DNA of 64,000 nt, taken from NCBI RefSeq assembly GCF_003268675.1, contig NZ_CP029378.1:1364001-1428000 (forward strand), written 5' to 3'. The notes beneath the pieces are model-generated. The model saw only the letters and a list, made by a program, of their open reading frames with translations. It made no database searches and had not been told where the DNA came from. A program made the translations under genes and the position numbers. Source of the DNA: Streptomyces bacillaris (GTDB taxonomy: Bacteria; Actinomycetota; Actinomycetes; Streptomycetales; Streptomycetaceae). Of this stretch, positions 54,523 through 62,274 are shown piece after piece (the first letter of the stretch is position 1; each line of letters begins with the position of its first letter).

Positions 54523-55077
54523 ATGTCACACGCCAATCGCACCCCCGGTGCGGGGCCCGCCCGCCGCGGTGCGCGATGGGAGCGCTACCGCGTCACGTAT
54601 CCGTTCTCCGCCAAGGACCAGGCGGGGCTGTGGGGGCTGATCGTGGGCATCGTCGCCCTGGCCCTGCTGCTCGGCTGGGCCCTCGAGATGCGGGGCGGCA
54701 CGGTCATCGTCCTGGCGATCCCCTTCATCATCTCCTGGTACGAGAACCGGCGTACTGCCTTCCAGTTCGACGCGGCCGGTGTCCGGTTCGGGCAGGCGCT
54801 GCTGCCGTGGCAGGACGTCACCGAGTTCGTCGTGGCCACCCCCGACGCGGAGCACGCACTGATCGGTGCCCGGCTGCGGTCCGGCGCGACCCCGCCGGCG
54901 GACCCGACCCTCGCGCCGCACCACCCGGCCATGCCCGCACCGTTCCATGTCGCGGTTCCCCGGGGGAAGTTCGACCTGGACAAGATGGTCCGCAAGGTGC
55001 GCAAGTACGCGCCGCCGCACCTCCAGATCGTCGTCGCGGAGCCGTCCGGCGAACGCGTCGCCTCCCAGGCGGGCTGA
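54523..55077 (+). CDS. Small membrane protein with PH-like cytoplasmic part
   Basis: A 184-aa protein with a basic N-terminus and two transmembrane helices (GLWGLIVGIVALALLLGWALEM; GTVIVLAIPFIISWY). These are followed by a beta-rich domain (TAFQFDAAGVRFGQALLPWQDVTEFVVAT) like the PH-type domains of small actinobacterial membrane proteins. AAGGAAAGG precedes ATG 54523. The next gene's ATG overlaps this stop codon (TGATG), so the two are co-translated. Function unknown. Confidence 0.85.
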   Translation: MSHANRTPGAGPARRGARWERYRVTYPFSAKDQAGLWGLIVGIVALALLLGWALEMRGGTVIVLAIPFIISWYENRRTAFQFDAAGVRFGQALLPWQDVTEFVVATPDAEHALIGARLRSGATPPADPTLAPHHPAMPAPFHVAVPRGKFDLDKMVRKVRKYAPPHLQIVVAEPSGERVASQAG

Positions 55078-56627
55078 TGCCTCGTCGGCCTCATCCCTGG
55101 GAACTGCCCCCGGAGCACCGGGCGTTGCCGGGCAATCCGTACGCCGCGCAGGGCTTCGGCCCTCCGGTGGAGCCGCCCCGGCGCGGGCGCTCGTCCAAGG
55201 TGCCGGTGATCGCCGCCGCCGTCGTCCTGCTGCTCCTGGTGGCCGGTGGCGGGGTGTACGCCGTCACTGGCGGCACCTGGTGGGGAGGCTCCGCCGCGCC
55301 CGTGGCCGAGCGGACCACGCCCGCCACCCCGGAGACCCCGACCGCTCCCCCGGTCTCCGCGGCCCCCGCCCCCGAGCCGAAGCGGATACCGACGTCCGAG
55401 GAGATCAACGCCGGACGCAAGCCGGGCGAGGCGAAGGCGTGGGTCGTCGACGACCCGACCGATCTGCCGGGGCGCAGCATCCTGCTCCACGATCTGTGGA
55501 TCGTCGGCGACACCGTGGTCCAGGCCATGCACCGCAAGGTCACCGCCTACCGCCTCGCGGACGGGTCAGAGGCGTGGAGCGTGCCCCTGCCCGCTCCCGT
55601 CTGCGAGACACCGGTCCATCCGACGCCCGACGGCAAGGTGGTCCTGGTGTACAAGAACAGCCAGGAGAAGAGCGGGAACCGGTGCAACCAGCTCCAGATG
55701 ATCGATCTGCGGAGCGGCAGGGCCGGATGGCACAAGGAGCTGACCGAGTCCGGGTCCATGGACGACACGATCATCGTGCACACCGCCATCAGCGGCGATG
55801 TCCTCGCGATCGTCCAGAGCATGACCGCCGCCGCGTACCGGGTCGATGACGGCACCAAGCTGTACGACATCCCCATGGAGAACCCCGGGAAGTGCTACCC
55901 GGACGACGTGGCGGGCGGCTCCCGGCTCCTGGTGAACGCCAACTGCGCGATCGGCGCCGACCGCGAGAAGTCGTACGACCAGCTCCGGGAGATCGACCCG
56001 CGCACCGGGAAGGTGCTCTGGCGCCACCGGACCCAGCCGGGCTGGAAGGTCGGCAAGGTGCTCTCCGTCGACCCCGTGGTCTACACCTCGCTCGACGCCC
56101 AGGACACCATCGGCAACTGGCGGATCGTCTCCCTCGGCCCCGGCGGCAAGCTCCGTACGACCATCGACGCCCGGGCGAAGGGCTTCGAGAAATGCGGCGA
56201 CCAGGGGGACGCGGGCGAGGGCATCCAGAACTGCCCGGGCATGCTCGTGGGTGAGAAGGCCGTCCATGTCGGGGGCACGAAGCAGGTGGGCGCCTACGAT
56301 CTCGCCACCGGGAAGCTCGTCTGGGGCGTGAAGTCCGAGGCGACCACCCTCCACCCGCTGCGCGCGGAGAGCGGCACGTCCGCGCTCGTCTACGAATCGG
56401 GCATGTCGAGCGGGGAGAGCGGCATCATCCGGTTCGGCCCGGGCGGGGTGGACACGAAGAAGCAGGTGCTGCGCCATCCCCGCTCGGCCCGCGCCACGGA
56501 GTCCGGGATGCTGGCCGGGCGCCTCGCCTATGTGAACGGCCGGATCGTCATCACCCCGTCGATCGTCAACGGCCAGGACTCGCGACGCGAGGCCCGGATG
56601 CTCTCGTTCGCCCCCGAGAAGCCCTAG
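55077..56627 (+). CDS. Membrane-anchored PQQ-like beta-propeller protein
   Basis: A 516-aa protein. A cytoplasmic Pro-rich N-terminus (~40 residues) precedes one transmembrane helix (VPVIAAAVVLLLLVAGGGVYAV). A Thr/Pro/Ala-rich linker and a repeat-rich extracytoplasmic domain follow. Its repeats have the PQQ-like pattern (VTAYRLADGSEAWSVPLP; LREIDPRTGKVLWRHR; VGAYDLATGKLVWGVKSE). Typically a scaffold or sensor outside the membrane rather than a true PQQ enzyme. It starts inside the stop codon of the preceding gene. Confidence 0.88.
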   Translation: MPRRPHPWELPPEHRALPGNPYAAQGFGPPVEPPRRGRSSKVPVIAAAVVLLLLVAGGGVYAVTGGTWWGGSAAPVAERTTPATPETPTAPPVSAAPAPEPKRIPTSEEINAGRKPGEAKAWVVDDPTDLPGRSILLHDLWIVGDTVVQAMHRKVTAYRLADGSEAWSVPLPAPVCETPVHPTPDGKVVLVYKNSQEKSGNRCNQLQMIDLRSGRAGWHKELTESGSMDDTIIVHTAISGDVLAIVQSMTAAAYRVDDGTKLYDIPMENPGKCYPDDVAGGSRLLVNANCAIGADREKSYDQLREIDPRTGKVLWRHRTQPGWKVGKVLSVDPVVYTSLDAQDTIGNWRIVSLGPGGKLRTTIDARAKGFEKCGDQGDAGEGIQNCPGMLVGEKAVHVGGTKQVGAYDLATGKLVWGVKSEATTLHPLRAESGTSALVYESGMSSGESGIIRFGPGGVDTKKQVLRHPRSARATESGMLAGRLAYVNGRIVITPSIVNGQDSRREARMLSFAPEKP

Positions 56628-56772
56628 GCGGCAGGAGCAGGACGGGGCCGACGCTCGGTCGTCCCCGTCCCCGTCCCCGCCCGTCTCCGTCCCTCCGCGC
56701 TGCGCACCCACCCCACTCCCCTTACTCTCTGTTGTGGAGTCGCCACAGAGGGCGCCGGGAGCAGGAGGAGCC

Positions 56773-58242
56773 ATGCCGGAGCTGTTCATCGACGGCCGGT
56801 GGACCGCCGCGGCCGACGGGGGGTCGCGGGAGATCCGCTGTCCGGCCGACGGCACGCTGGTCGCCACCGTCGACGAGGGCGGGCCCGAGGACGCCGGAGC
56901 GGCCGTCGCCGCCGCCCGGCGGGCCTTCGACGAGGGGCCCTGGCCGAGGACGTCGGCCGCCGAGCGCGGGCGGCTGCTGCTGCGGGTCGCGGAGCTGCTG
57001 GAGCGCGACAAGGACACCTTCGCGCGGGCGGAGTCGCTGGACACCGGGAAGCGGCTGGTGGAGAGCGCGTACGACATGGACGACATCGCCAACTGCTTCC
57101 GGTACTTCGGCAACCTCGTCTCCGCCGGGTCCACCGACCGGGTCGTCGACACCGGAATGGCGGACGTGGACAGCCGGATCGTGTACGAGCCCGTCGGCGT
57201 CTGCGCGCTCATCACCCCGTGGAACTACCCGCTGCTCCAGACCGCCTGGAAGGTCGCCCCGGCGCTCGCGGCCGGCAACACGTTCGTGCTCAAGCCGAGC
57301 GAGCTGACCCCGCACACCGCCGTCCTGCTCATGGGGCTGCTCGTCGAGGCCGAGCTGCCGGAGGGGGTCGCCAACCTGGTGCTCGGGGCGGGGGCGGCCG
57401 TGGGCGCGCCGCTCACCGAGGACCCGCGGGTGGACATGGTGTCGTTCACCGGCGGGCTGGCCACCGGGCGGGCCATCATGGCGGCCGCCGCGCCCACCGT
57501 GAAGAAGGTGGCCCTGGAGCTGGGCGGCAAGAACCCCAACATCGTCTTCGCCGACGCCGACTTCGACACCGCCGTCGACTACGGGCTGATGGCGGTCTTC
57601 CTGCACTCGGGGCAGGTCTGCTCGGCGGGGGCGCGGCTCCTCGTGCAGGACGAGCTGCACGACCGGTTCGTGGACGAGCTGGTGGCGCGGGCGGGCCGGA
57701 TCAGGCTCGGCGGGCCCTTCGACGAGGACGCCCGCAGCGGCCCGCTGATCTCCGCCGCCCACCGCGACAAGGTCGAGGCGTACGTGGCCGAGGGCATCGC
57801 CGAAGGTGCCGTACTGCGGTGCGGGGGTGCGCGGCCCGGTGATCCCGCGCTGGCGGACGGCTTCTACTACCCGCCGACCGTGCTGGACGAGTGCCGCTCG
57901 TCCATGTCCGTGGTGCGGGACGAGTCGTTCGGGCCCGTCCTCACGGTGGAGCGGTTCCGGGACGAGGACGAGGCGGTGCGGCTGGCCAACGACACGGTGT
58001 ACGGGCTGGCGGGCGCGGTCTGGACGCGGGACGCCGGGCGCGCCCACCGGGTGGCCTCGCGACTGCGCGCCGGGACCGTGTGGATCAACGACTTCCACCC
58101 CTACGTACCGCAGGCGGAGTGGGGCGGTATGAAGCAGTCCGGTTTCGGCCGCGAGCTGGGGCCGACGGGGCTCGCGGAGTACCAGGAGGCCAAGCACATC
58201 TGGCGCAATGTGGCCACCGTCCCGCAACGGTGGTTCGAGTGA
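56773..58242 (+). CDS. Betaine-aldehyde-dehydrogenase-like NAD(P)-dependent aldehyde dehydrogenase
   Basis: A 489-aa ALDH. Motifs: TPWNYPLLQTAWKVAPALAAGNTFVLKPSE (NAD binding and catalytic Asn), FTGG, the general base Glu in LELGGKNPNIVF and the catalytic Cys in SGQVCSAGARLLVQ. The C-terminus (NDFHPYVPQAEWGGMKQSGFGRELG) fits BetB/GbsA-type enzymes that oxidise betaine aldehyde to glycine betaine. ATG 56773 has AGGAGGAG upstream. Its stop overlaps the permease start (GTGA) and a GMC oxidoreductase follows, consistent with choline-to-betaine osmoprotectant synthesis. Confidence 0.9.
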   Translation: MPELFIDGRWTAAADGGSREIRCPADGTLVATVDEGGPEDAGAAVAAARRAFDEGPWPRTSAAERGRLLLRVAELLERDKDTFARAESLDTGKRLVESAYDMDDIANCFRYFGNLVSAGSTDRVVDTGMADVDSRIVYEPVGVCALITPWNYPLLQTAWKVAPALAAGNTFVLKPSELTPHTAVLLMGLLVEAELPEGVANLVLGAGAAVGAPLTEDPRVDMVSFTGGLATGRAIMAAAAPTVKKVALELGGKNPNIVFADADFDTAVDYGLMAVFLHSGQVCSAGARLLVQDELHDRFVDELVARAGRIRLGGPFDEDARSGPLISAAHRDKVEAYVAEGIAEGAVLRCGGARPGDPALADGFYYPPTVLDECRSSMSVVRDESFGPVLTVERFRDEDEAVRLANDTVYGLAGAVWTRDAGRAHRVASRLRAGTVWINDFHPYVPQAEWGGMKQSGFGRELGPTGLAEYQEAKHIWRNVATVPQRWFE

Positions 58243-59814
58243 GCCGCGCCAAGGGGCCCGGGGGCCCCAAGGGCCGTACGGTGGACAGCAGCCGCGACGA
58301 CGCCGCGCTCGGGGAGCTGGGCTACAAGCCCGAACTCAAGCGCACGCTCGGCAACTTCCACACCTTCGCCGCCGGGATCAGCTACATCTCGATCCTCACC
58401 GGCACCTTCCAGCTCTTCTGCTTCGGCGTCACCTTCGGCGGCCCCGCCTACTGGTGGTCCTGGCCGATGGTCTTCTGCGGGCAGCTGATGGTGGCCCTGT
58501 GCCTCTGCGAGCTGGCGGCCCGCTACCCGGTGGCCGGTTCGGTCTACAACCGGGCCAAGAAGATGGGCGGCCCGCACGTGGGGTGGCTCGGCGGCTGGAT
58601 GATGATGACGGCCACCATGGTCACCCTGTCGGCGGTGGCGCTGGCCTACCAGATCACGCTGCCGCAGATCGACGGCTGGTTCCAGTTCGTCGGGGACGGC
58701 AGCGGGCAGAACGACCAGGCGGCCAACGCCGTCCTGCTCGGCACGGTGCTCATCCTCTTCTCCACCCTGGTGAACGCGTTCGGCATCAAGCTGATGGCCC
58801 GGATCAACTCCGCGGGCGTCTTCATCGAGCTGATCGCCGCCGTCGCCCTGATCATCTTCCTCGGCGCCCACATCACCCGGGGGCCCAGCACCGCCCTGAC
58901 GGAGACGTACGGGCTCGGCAGCGGCACGAACCTCGGCTACCTCGGCGCGTTCCTCACCGCCTCGCTGGCCTCCGCGTACGTCATGTACGGATTCGACACC
59001 GCCTCCTCCCTCGGTGAGGAGTCGCACGACCCGGGCCGCAACGCGCCCCGCGCCATCCTGCGGGCGCTCATCGCCTCGTTCCTGATCGGCGCCTTCATCC
59101 TGCTCTTCGCGCTGCTCTCGGTGCCGGACCTGAAGGCGGAGGAGCTGTCGACGGGCGGACTGCAGTACGTGGTGCTGGCGACGCTCGGGGAGACCGTCGG
59201 GGAGATCTTCCTCTGGTCGGTGGTCGTCGCGATCACCGTCTGCGTGCTCGCCGTGCAAGCGGCCGGCATCCGGCTGATGTTCGCCATGGCCCGGGACAAC
59301 AACCTGCCCGCCGGGTCCAAACTGGCGCGGGTCAGCCCCCCGGTTCCAGACGCCGGTCGTGCCCGCCGTGCCGATCGGGGTGGTGGGCGTGGTGATCCTG
59401 GTGGTCAACATCAACCAGCCGCAGATCTTCTCGGTGATCACCAGCATCGCGATCATCATGATCTACGTGGCCTATCTGATGGTCACCGTGCCCATGCTGC
59501 TGCGCCGGCTGCGCGGCACCTGGCAGCCGCGCGAGGGGTCGTTCTCGCTGGGCCGCCGGGGGCTGCCGGTGAACGTGCTCGCGGTGCTCTGGGGTACGGC
59601 GATGTCCCTCAACCTGGCCTGGCCGCGCGCCGAGGTCTACAACGCGACGGGGCCGCAGCACTGGTATCTGCGGTGGGGCGCGTTCCTGTTCATCGGGGTC
59701 GTCGCGCTGGGCGGCTTCGCCTACTACTGGTTCGTCCAGCGCCACCGTACGGGCGTTCTCGCCGAGCACCGGTCCCAGCCGGAGGACCCCACCGTTCCGC
59801 CGTCCAGCCCCTGA
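58239..59814 (+). CDS. APC-family amino acid/choline-type permease, frameshifted at a C6 run
   Basis: A membrane transporter of ~525 residues with ~12 helices (FHTFAAGISYISILTGTFQLF, GQLMVALCLCELAARYPVAGSVYN, SAYVMYGFDTASSLGEESHDPGRNAPRAI). The first frame holds until ARVSP at ~59335. The rest (RFQTPVVPAVPIGVVGVVILVV ... AEHRSQPED) continues in another frame to 59814. Removing one C from the run 59336-59341 restores SPRFQTPVVPA, the expected sequence, so the break is a single-base insertion or a sequencing error. GTG 58239 overlaps the dehydrogenase stop. Likely imports choline, betaine or an amino acid. Confidence 0.8.
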
Positions 59815-59871
59815 ACCCCGGCCCTTGAACCCGGGCGCCTGAACCCCACCCCCTGGATCCCTGGAGACGCG

Positions 59872-61431
59872 ATGCCCGAGGAGAGCTCTGTGCCCACCTA
59901 CGACTACGTCGTGGTCGGCGGCGGTACGGCGGGTGCCGTCGTCGCCGCCCGGCTCAGCGAGGACCCGGACGTCACCGTCTGCGTCCTGGAGGCCGGGCCG
60001 TCGGACGTCGGGGACGACAGCATCCTGCGGCTGGAGAGGTGGATGGCGCTGCTGGAGTCCGGTTACGACTGGGACTATCCGGTGGAGCCGCAGGAGTACG
60101 GCAACAGCTTCATGCGCCACGCCCGCGCCAAGGTGCTCGGCGGCTGCTCCTCGCACAACTCGTGCATCGCCTTCTGGGCCCCGGCCGAGGACCTCGACGA
60201 GTGGGGTGCGCTGGGATGCACGGGGTGGAGCGCGGCGGAGTGCTTCCCGCTCTACCGGCGGCTGGAGACCAACGACGCGCCCGGCGACCACCACGGCCGC
60301 TCCGGCCCGGTCACCATCCGCACGGTCCCGCCCGCCGACCCGTGCGGCCGGGCCCTGCTGGAGGCGTGTGCCGAGGCCGGCATCCCCACCACCCCGTTCA
60401 ACGCGGGCACCACCGTGGTCAGGGGCGCGCACTGGTTCCAGATCAACGCCCGCGAGGACGGCACCCGGGCCTCGGCCTCGGTCTCGTATCTGCATCCCGT
60501 CCTGGGGAAGCGGCCCAACCTGGAGGTACGGACGGGGCTCCAGGCGAAACGGCTGCTCTTCGAGGGAGAACGCTGTACCGGAGTGGAGTATCTGGAGCCC
60601 GACACCGTCCACAGCGGCCGGGTGCACGCCCGGCGCGAGGTGGTCGTGGCCTGCGGGGCGATCGACTCCCCCAAGCTGCTGATGCTCTCCGGGATCGGCC
60701 CGGCCGAGCACCTGCGGGAGACCGGCGTGGAGGTCCGGGTGGACTCGCCCGGCGTCGGCTCGCACCTCCAGGACCACCCGGAGGGCGTGATCATGTGGGA
60801 GGCGAAGCGGCCCATGGTCACCGCCTCCACCCAGTGGTGGGAGATCGGGATCTTCGCGGACACGGAACCGGGGCTGGACCGGCCGGACCTGATGTTCCAC
60901 TACGGCTCGGTGCCGTTCGACCTCAACACCTACCGGCGCGGCTACCCCACGTCGGAGAACGCGTTCTGCCTCACCCCGAACGTCACCCGCGCCCGCTCCC
61001 GGGGCACGGTCCGCCTCCGCACCCGGGACTTCCGGGACAAGCCCAGGGTCGATCCGCGCTACTTCACCGACGAGCACGACGTACGGGTGATGACGTACGG
61101 GCTCCGGCTGGCGCGGGAGATCGTCGCGCGGCCCGCGATGGCCGACTGGGCGGGGACCGAGCTGGCCCCGGGGCCGGGCGCCACCACGGACGCGGAGCTG
61201 TTCGCGTACATCCGCGAGACCCACAACACCGTCTACCACCCGGCGGGGACGGTCCGGATGGGTCCGGCCGACGACCCGGAGTCGCCGCTCGACCCGCAGT
61301 TGCGGGTCAAGGGGGTCACCGGGCTGCGGGTGGCGGACGCGTCGGTGATGCCGGTGCTCACCACGGCCAACCCCTGCATCACGACCATGATGATCGGCGA
61401 GAAGTGCGCCGATCTGATCAGGGAGAGCTGA
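59872..61431 (+). CDS. GMC-family FAD oxidoreductase (choline-dehydrogenase-like)
   Basis: A 519-aa flavoenzyme. FAD-binding DYVVVGGGTAGAVVAARL (residues ~11-28), LEAGP, VLGGCSSHNSCIAFWAP, SGIGPAEHLRETGVEV and active-site His in YHPAGTVRMG with the C-terminal NPCITTMMIGE are the GMC signatures. With the aldehyde dehydrogenase and permease upstream (58 bases after the permease stop) it probably oxidises choline to betaine aldehyde. ATG 59872 has GGAGA upstream. Related alcohol or polyol substrates cannot be excluded. Confidence 0.9.
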   Translation: MPEESSVPTYDYVVVGGGTAGAVVAARLSEDPDVTVCVLEAGPSDVGDDSILRLERWMALLESGYDWDYPVEPQEYGNSFMRHARAKVLGGCSSHNSCIAFWAPAEDLDEWGALGCTGWSAAECFPLYRRLETNDAPGDHHGRSGPVTIRTVPPADPCGRALLEACAEAGIPTTPFNAGTTVVRGAHWFQINAREDGTRASASVSYLHPVLGKRPNLEVRTGLQAKRLLFEGERCTGVEYLEPDTVHSGRVHARREVVVACGAIDSPKLLMLSGIGPAEHLRETGVEVRVDSPGVGSHLQDHPEGVIMWEAKRPMVTASTQWWEIGIFADTEPGLDRPDLMFHYGSVPFDLNTYRRGYPTSENAFCLTPNVTRARSRGTVRLRTRDFRDKPRVDPRYFTDEHDVRVMTYGLRLAREIVARPAMADWAGTELAPGPGATTDAELFAYIRETHNTVYHPAGTVRMGPADDPESPLDPQLRVKGVTGLRVADASVMPVLTTANPCITTMMIGEKCADLIRES

Positions 61432-61448
61432 GGGCCCGGGAGCCTTCA

Positions 61449-61466
61449 TTCGCACACATGTGCGAA
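61449..61466. promoter_or_regulatory. Palindrome TTCGCACA-CA-TGTGCGAA upstream of alkB
   Basis: Perfect 8-bp arms around 2 bases, ending 19 bases before the alkB ATG. The form recalls, but does not match, the actinobacterial LexA box (CGAAC....GTTCG). It probably binds a repressor or damage-responsive regulator; the reader is unknown. Confidence 0.5.
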
Positions 61467-61485
61467 AAAGCGTTACGCTCGTTCC

Positions 61486-62115
61486 ATGGCCCTTCATCTG
61501 CAGACCTCGCTCTTCGACCAGGCGGACGAGGTCACCGTCCGCCCCCTGGACGGGGTGCGCCGCGAGCAGCTGGGCGACGGCGCCTGGATCGACGTGCTCC
61601 CGCAGTGGCTCCAGGGGGCCGACGCCCTGTTCGAGGCGCTGGTCCGCGATGTGGCCTGGCGCGCCGAGGAGCGGGTCATGTACGAGCGGGTGGTGGCGGT
61701 CCCCCGGCTGCTGGCCTTCTTCGGGCGGCGCGATCCCCTGCCGCACCCCGCTCTGGAGACCGTCCGTACGGCGCTCGGCGCGCACTACGGGGCCGAGCTC
61801 GGGGAGCCGTTCACCACGGCCGGGCTCTGTCTCTACCGGGACGGCCGGGACGGGGTCGCCTGGCACGGCGACACCGGCGGCCGGGGCTCCACCGAGGACA
61901 CGATGGTGGCGATCCTCTCGCTGGGCGCCCCCCGTCATCTGGCGCTACGGCCCCGCCGACCGGGGCCCGTGCCCGTACGCCGGCCGCTCGGCCACGGCGA
62001 CCTGATCGTCATGGGCGGCAGCTGCCAGCGCACCTGGGAGCACGCGGTCCCGAAGACGGCGCGGGCGGTGGGGCCCCGGATCAGCGTCCAGTTCCGCCCC
62101 GACGGGGTGCGCTGA
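61486..62115 (+). CDS. alkB: AlkB-family Fe(II)/2-oxoglutarate-dependent DNA dealkylase
   Basis: A 209-aa dioxygenase that oxidatively demethylates 1-methyladenine and 3-methylcytosine. The iron triad is visible: HxD in AWHGDTGG (His ~127, Asp ~129) and the distal His in RTWEHAVPK. The 2-oxoglutarate Arg lies in ISVQFRP. GLCLYRDGRDGVAWH and the ILSLGAPRHLALRPR loop fit actinobacterial AlkB proteins. ATG 61486; short leader after a palindrome that may mediate damage control. A strong terminator follows at 62193. Confidence 0.92.
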   Translation: MALHLQTSLFDQADEVTVRPLDGVRREQLGDGAWIDVLPQWLQGADALFEALVRDVAWRAEERVMYERVVAVPRLLAFFGRRDPLPHPALETVRTALGAHYGAELGEPFTTAGLCLYRDGRDGVAWHGDTGGRGSTEDTMVAILSLGAPRHLALRPRRPGPVPVRRPLGHGDLIVMGGSCQRTWEHAVPKTARAVGPRISVQFRPDGVR

Positions 62116-62192
62116 ACGCTCCGGCGTGCGCGGGGCGTCGCGCGGCAGACGGCAGGCGGCGGCCCGACGGCAGGCCCCGGGCCCCTCGATCG

Positions 62193-62237
62193 GCCCTGGC
62201 GGGGGCGTACCGCAGTTGTGCCGACCCCCGCCAGGGC
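62193..62237 (+). terminator. Terminator after alkB
   Basis: A perfect 13-bp stem GCCCTGGCGGGGG with its complement and a 19-base loop, 78 bases beyond the alkB stop. Confidence 0.8.
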
Positions 62238-62274
62238 GGATTCTGAAGACCATGGACCAGGCCGGTGTGGCGCG

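Noticed and set aside
56660..56700. C/T-rich repeat (CCCCGT units) after the beta-propeller gene
   Set aside because: A simple-sequence patch without symmetry; no terminator or regulatory structure could be drawn.
59332..61938. 868-aa minus-strand frame across the permease, GMC oxidoreductase and alkB genes
   Set aside because: It runs antisense through three recognised genes and has the composition of a GC-skew artefact.
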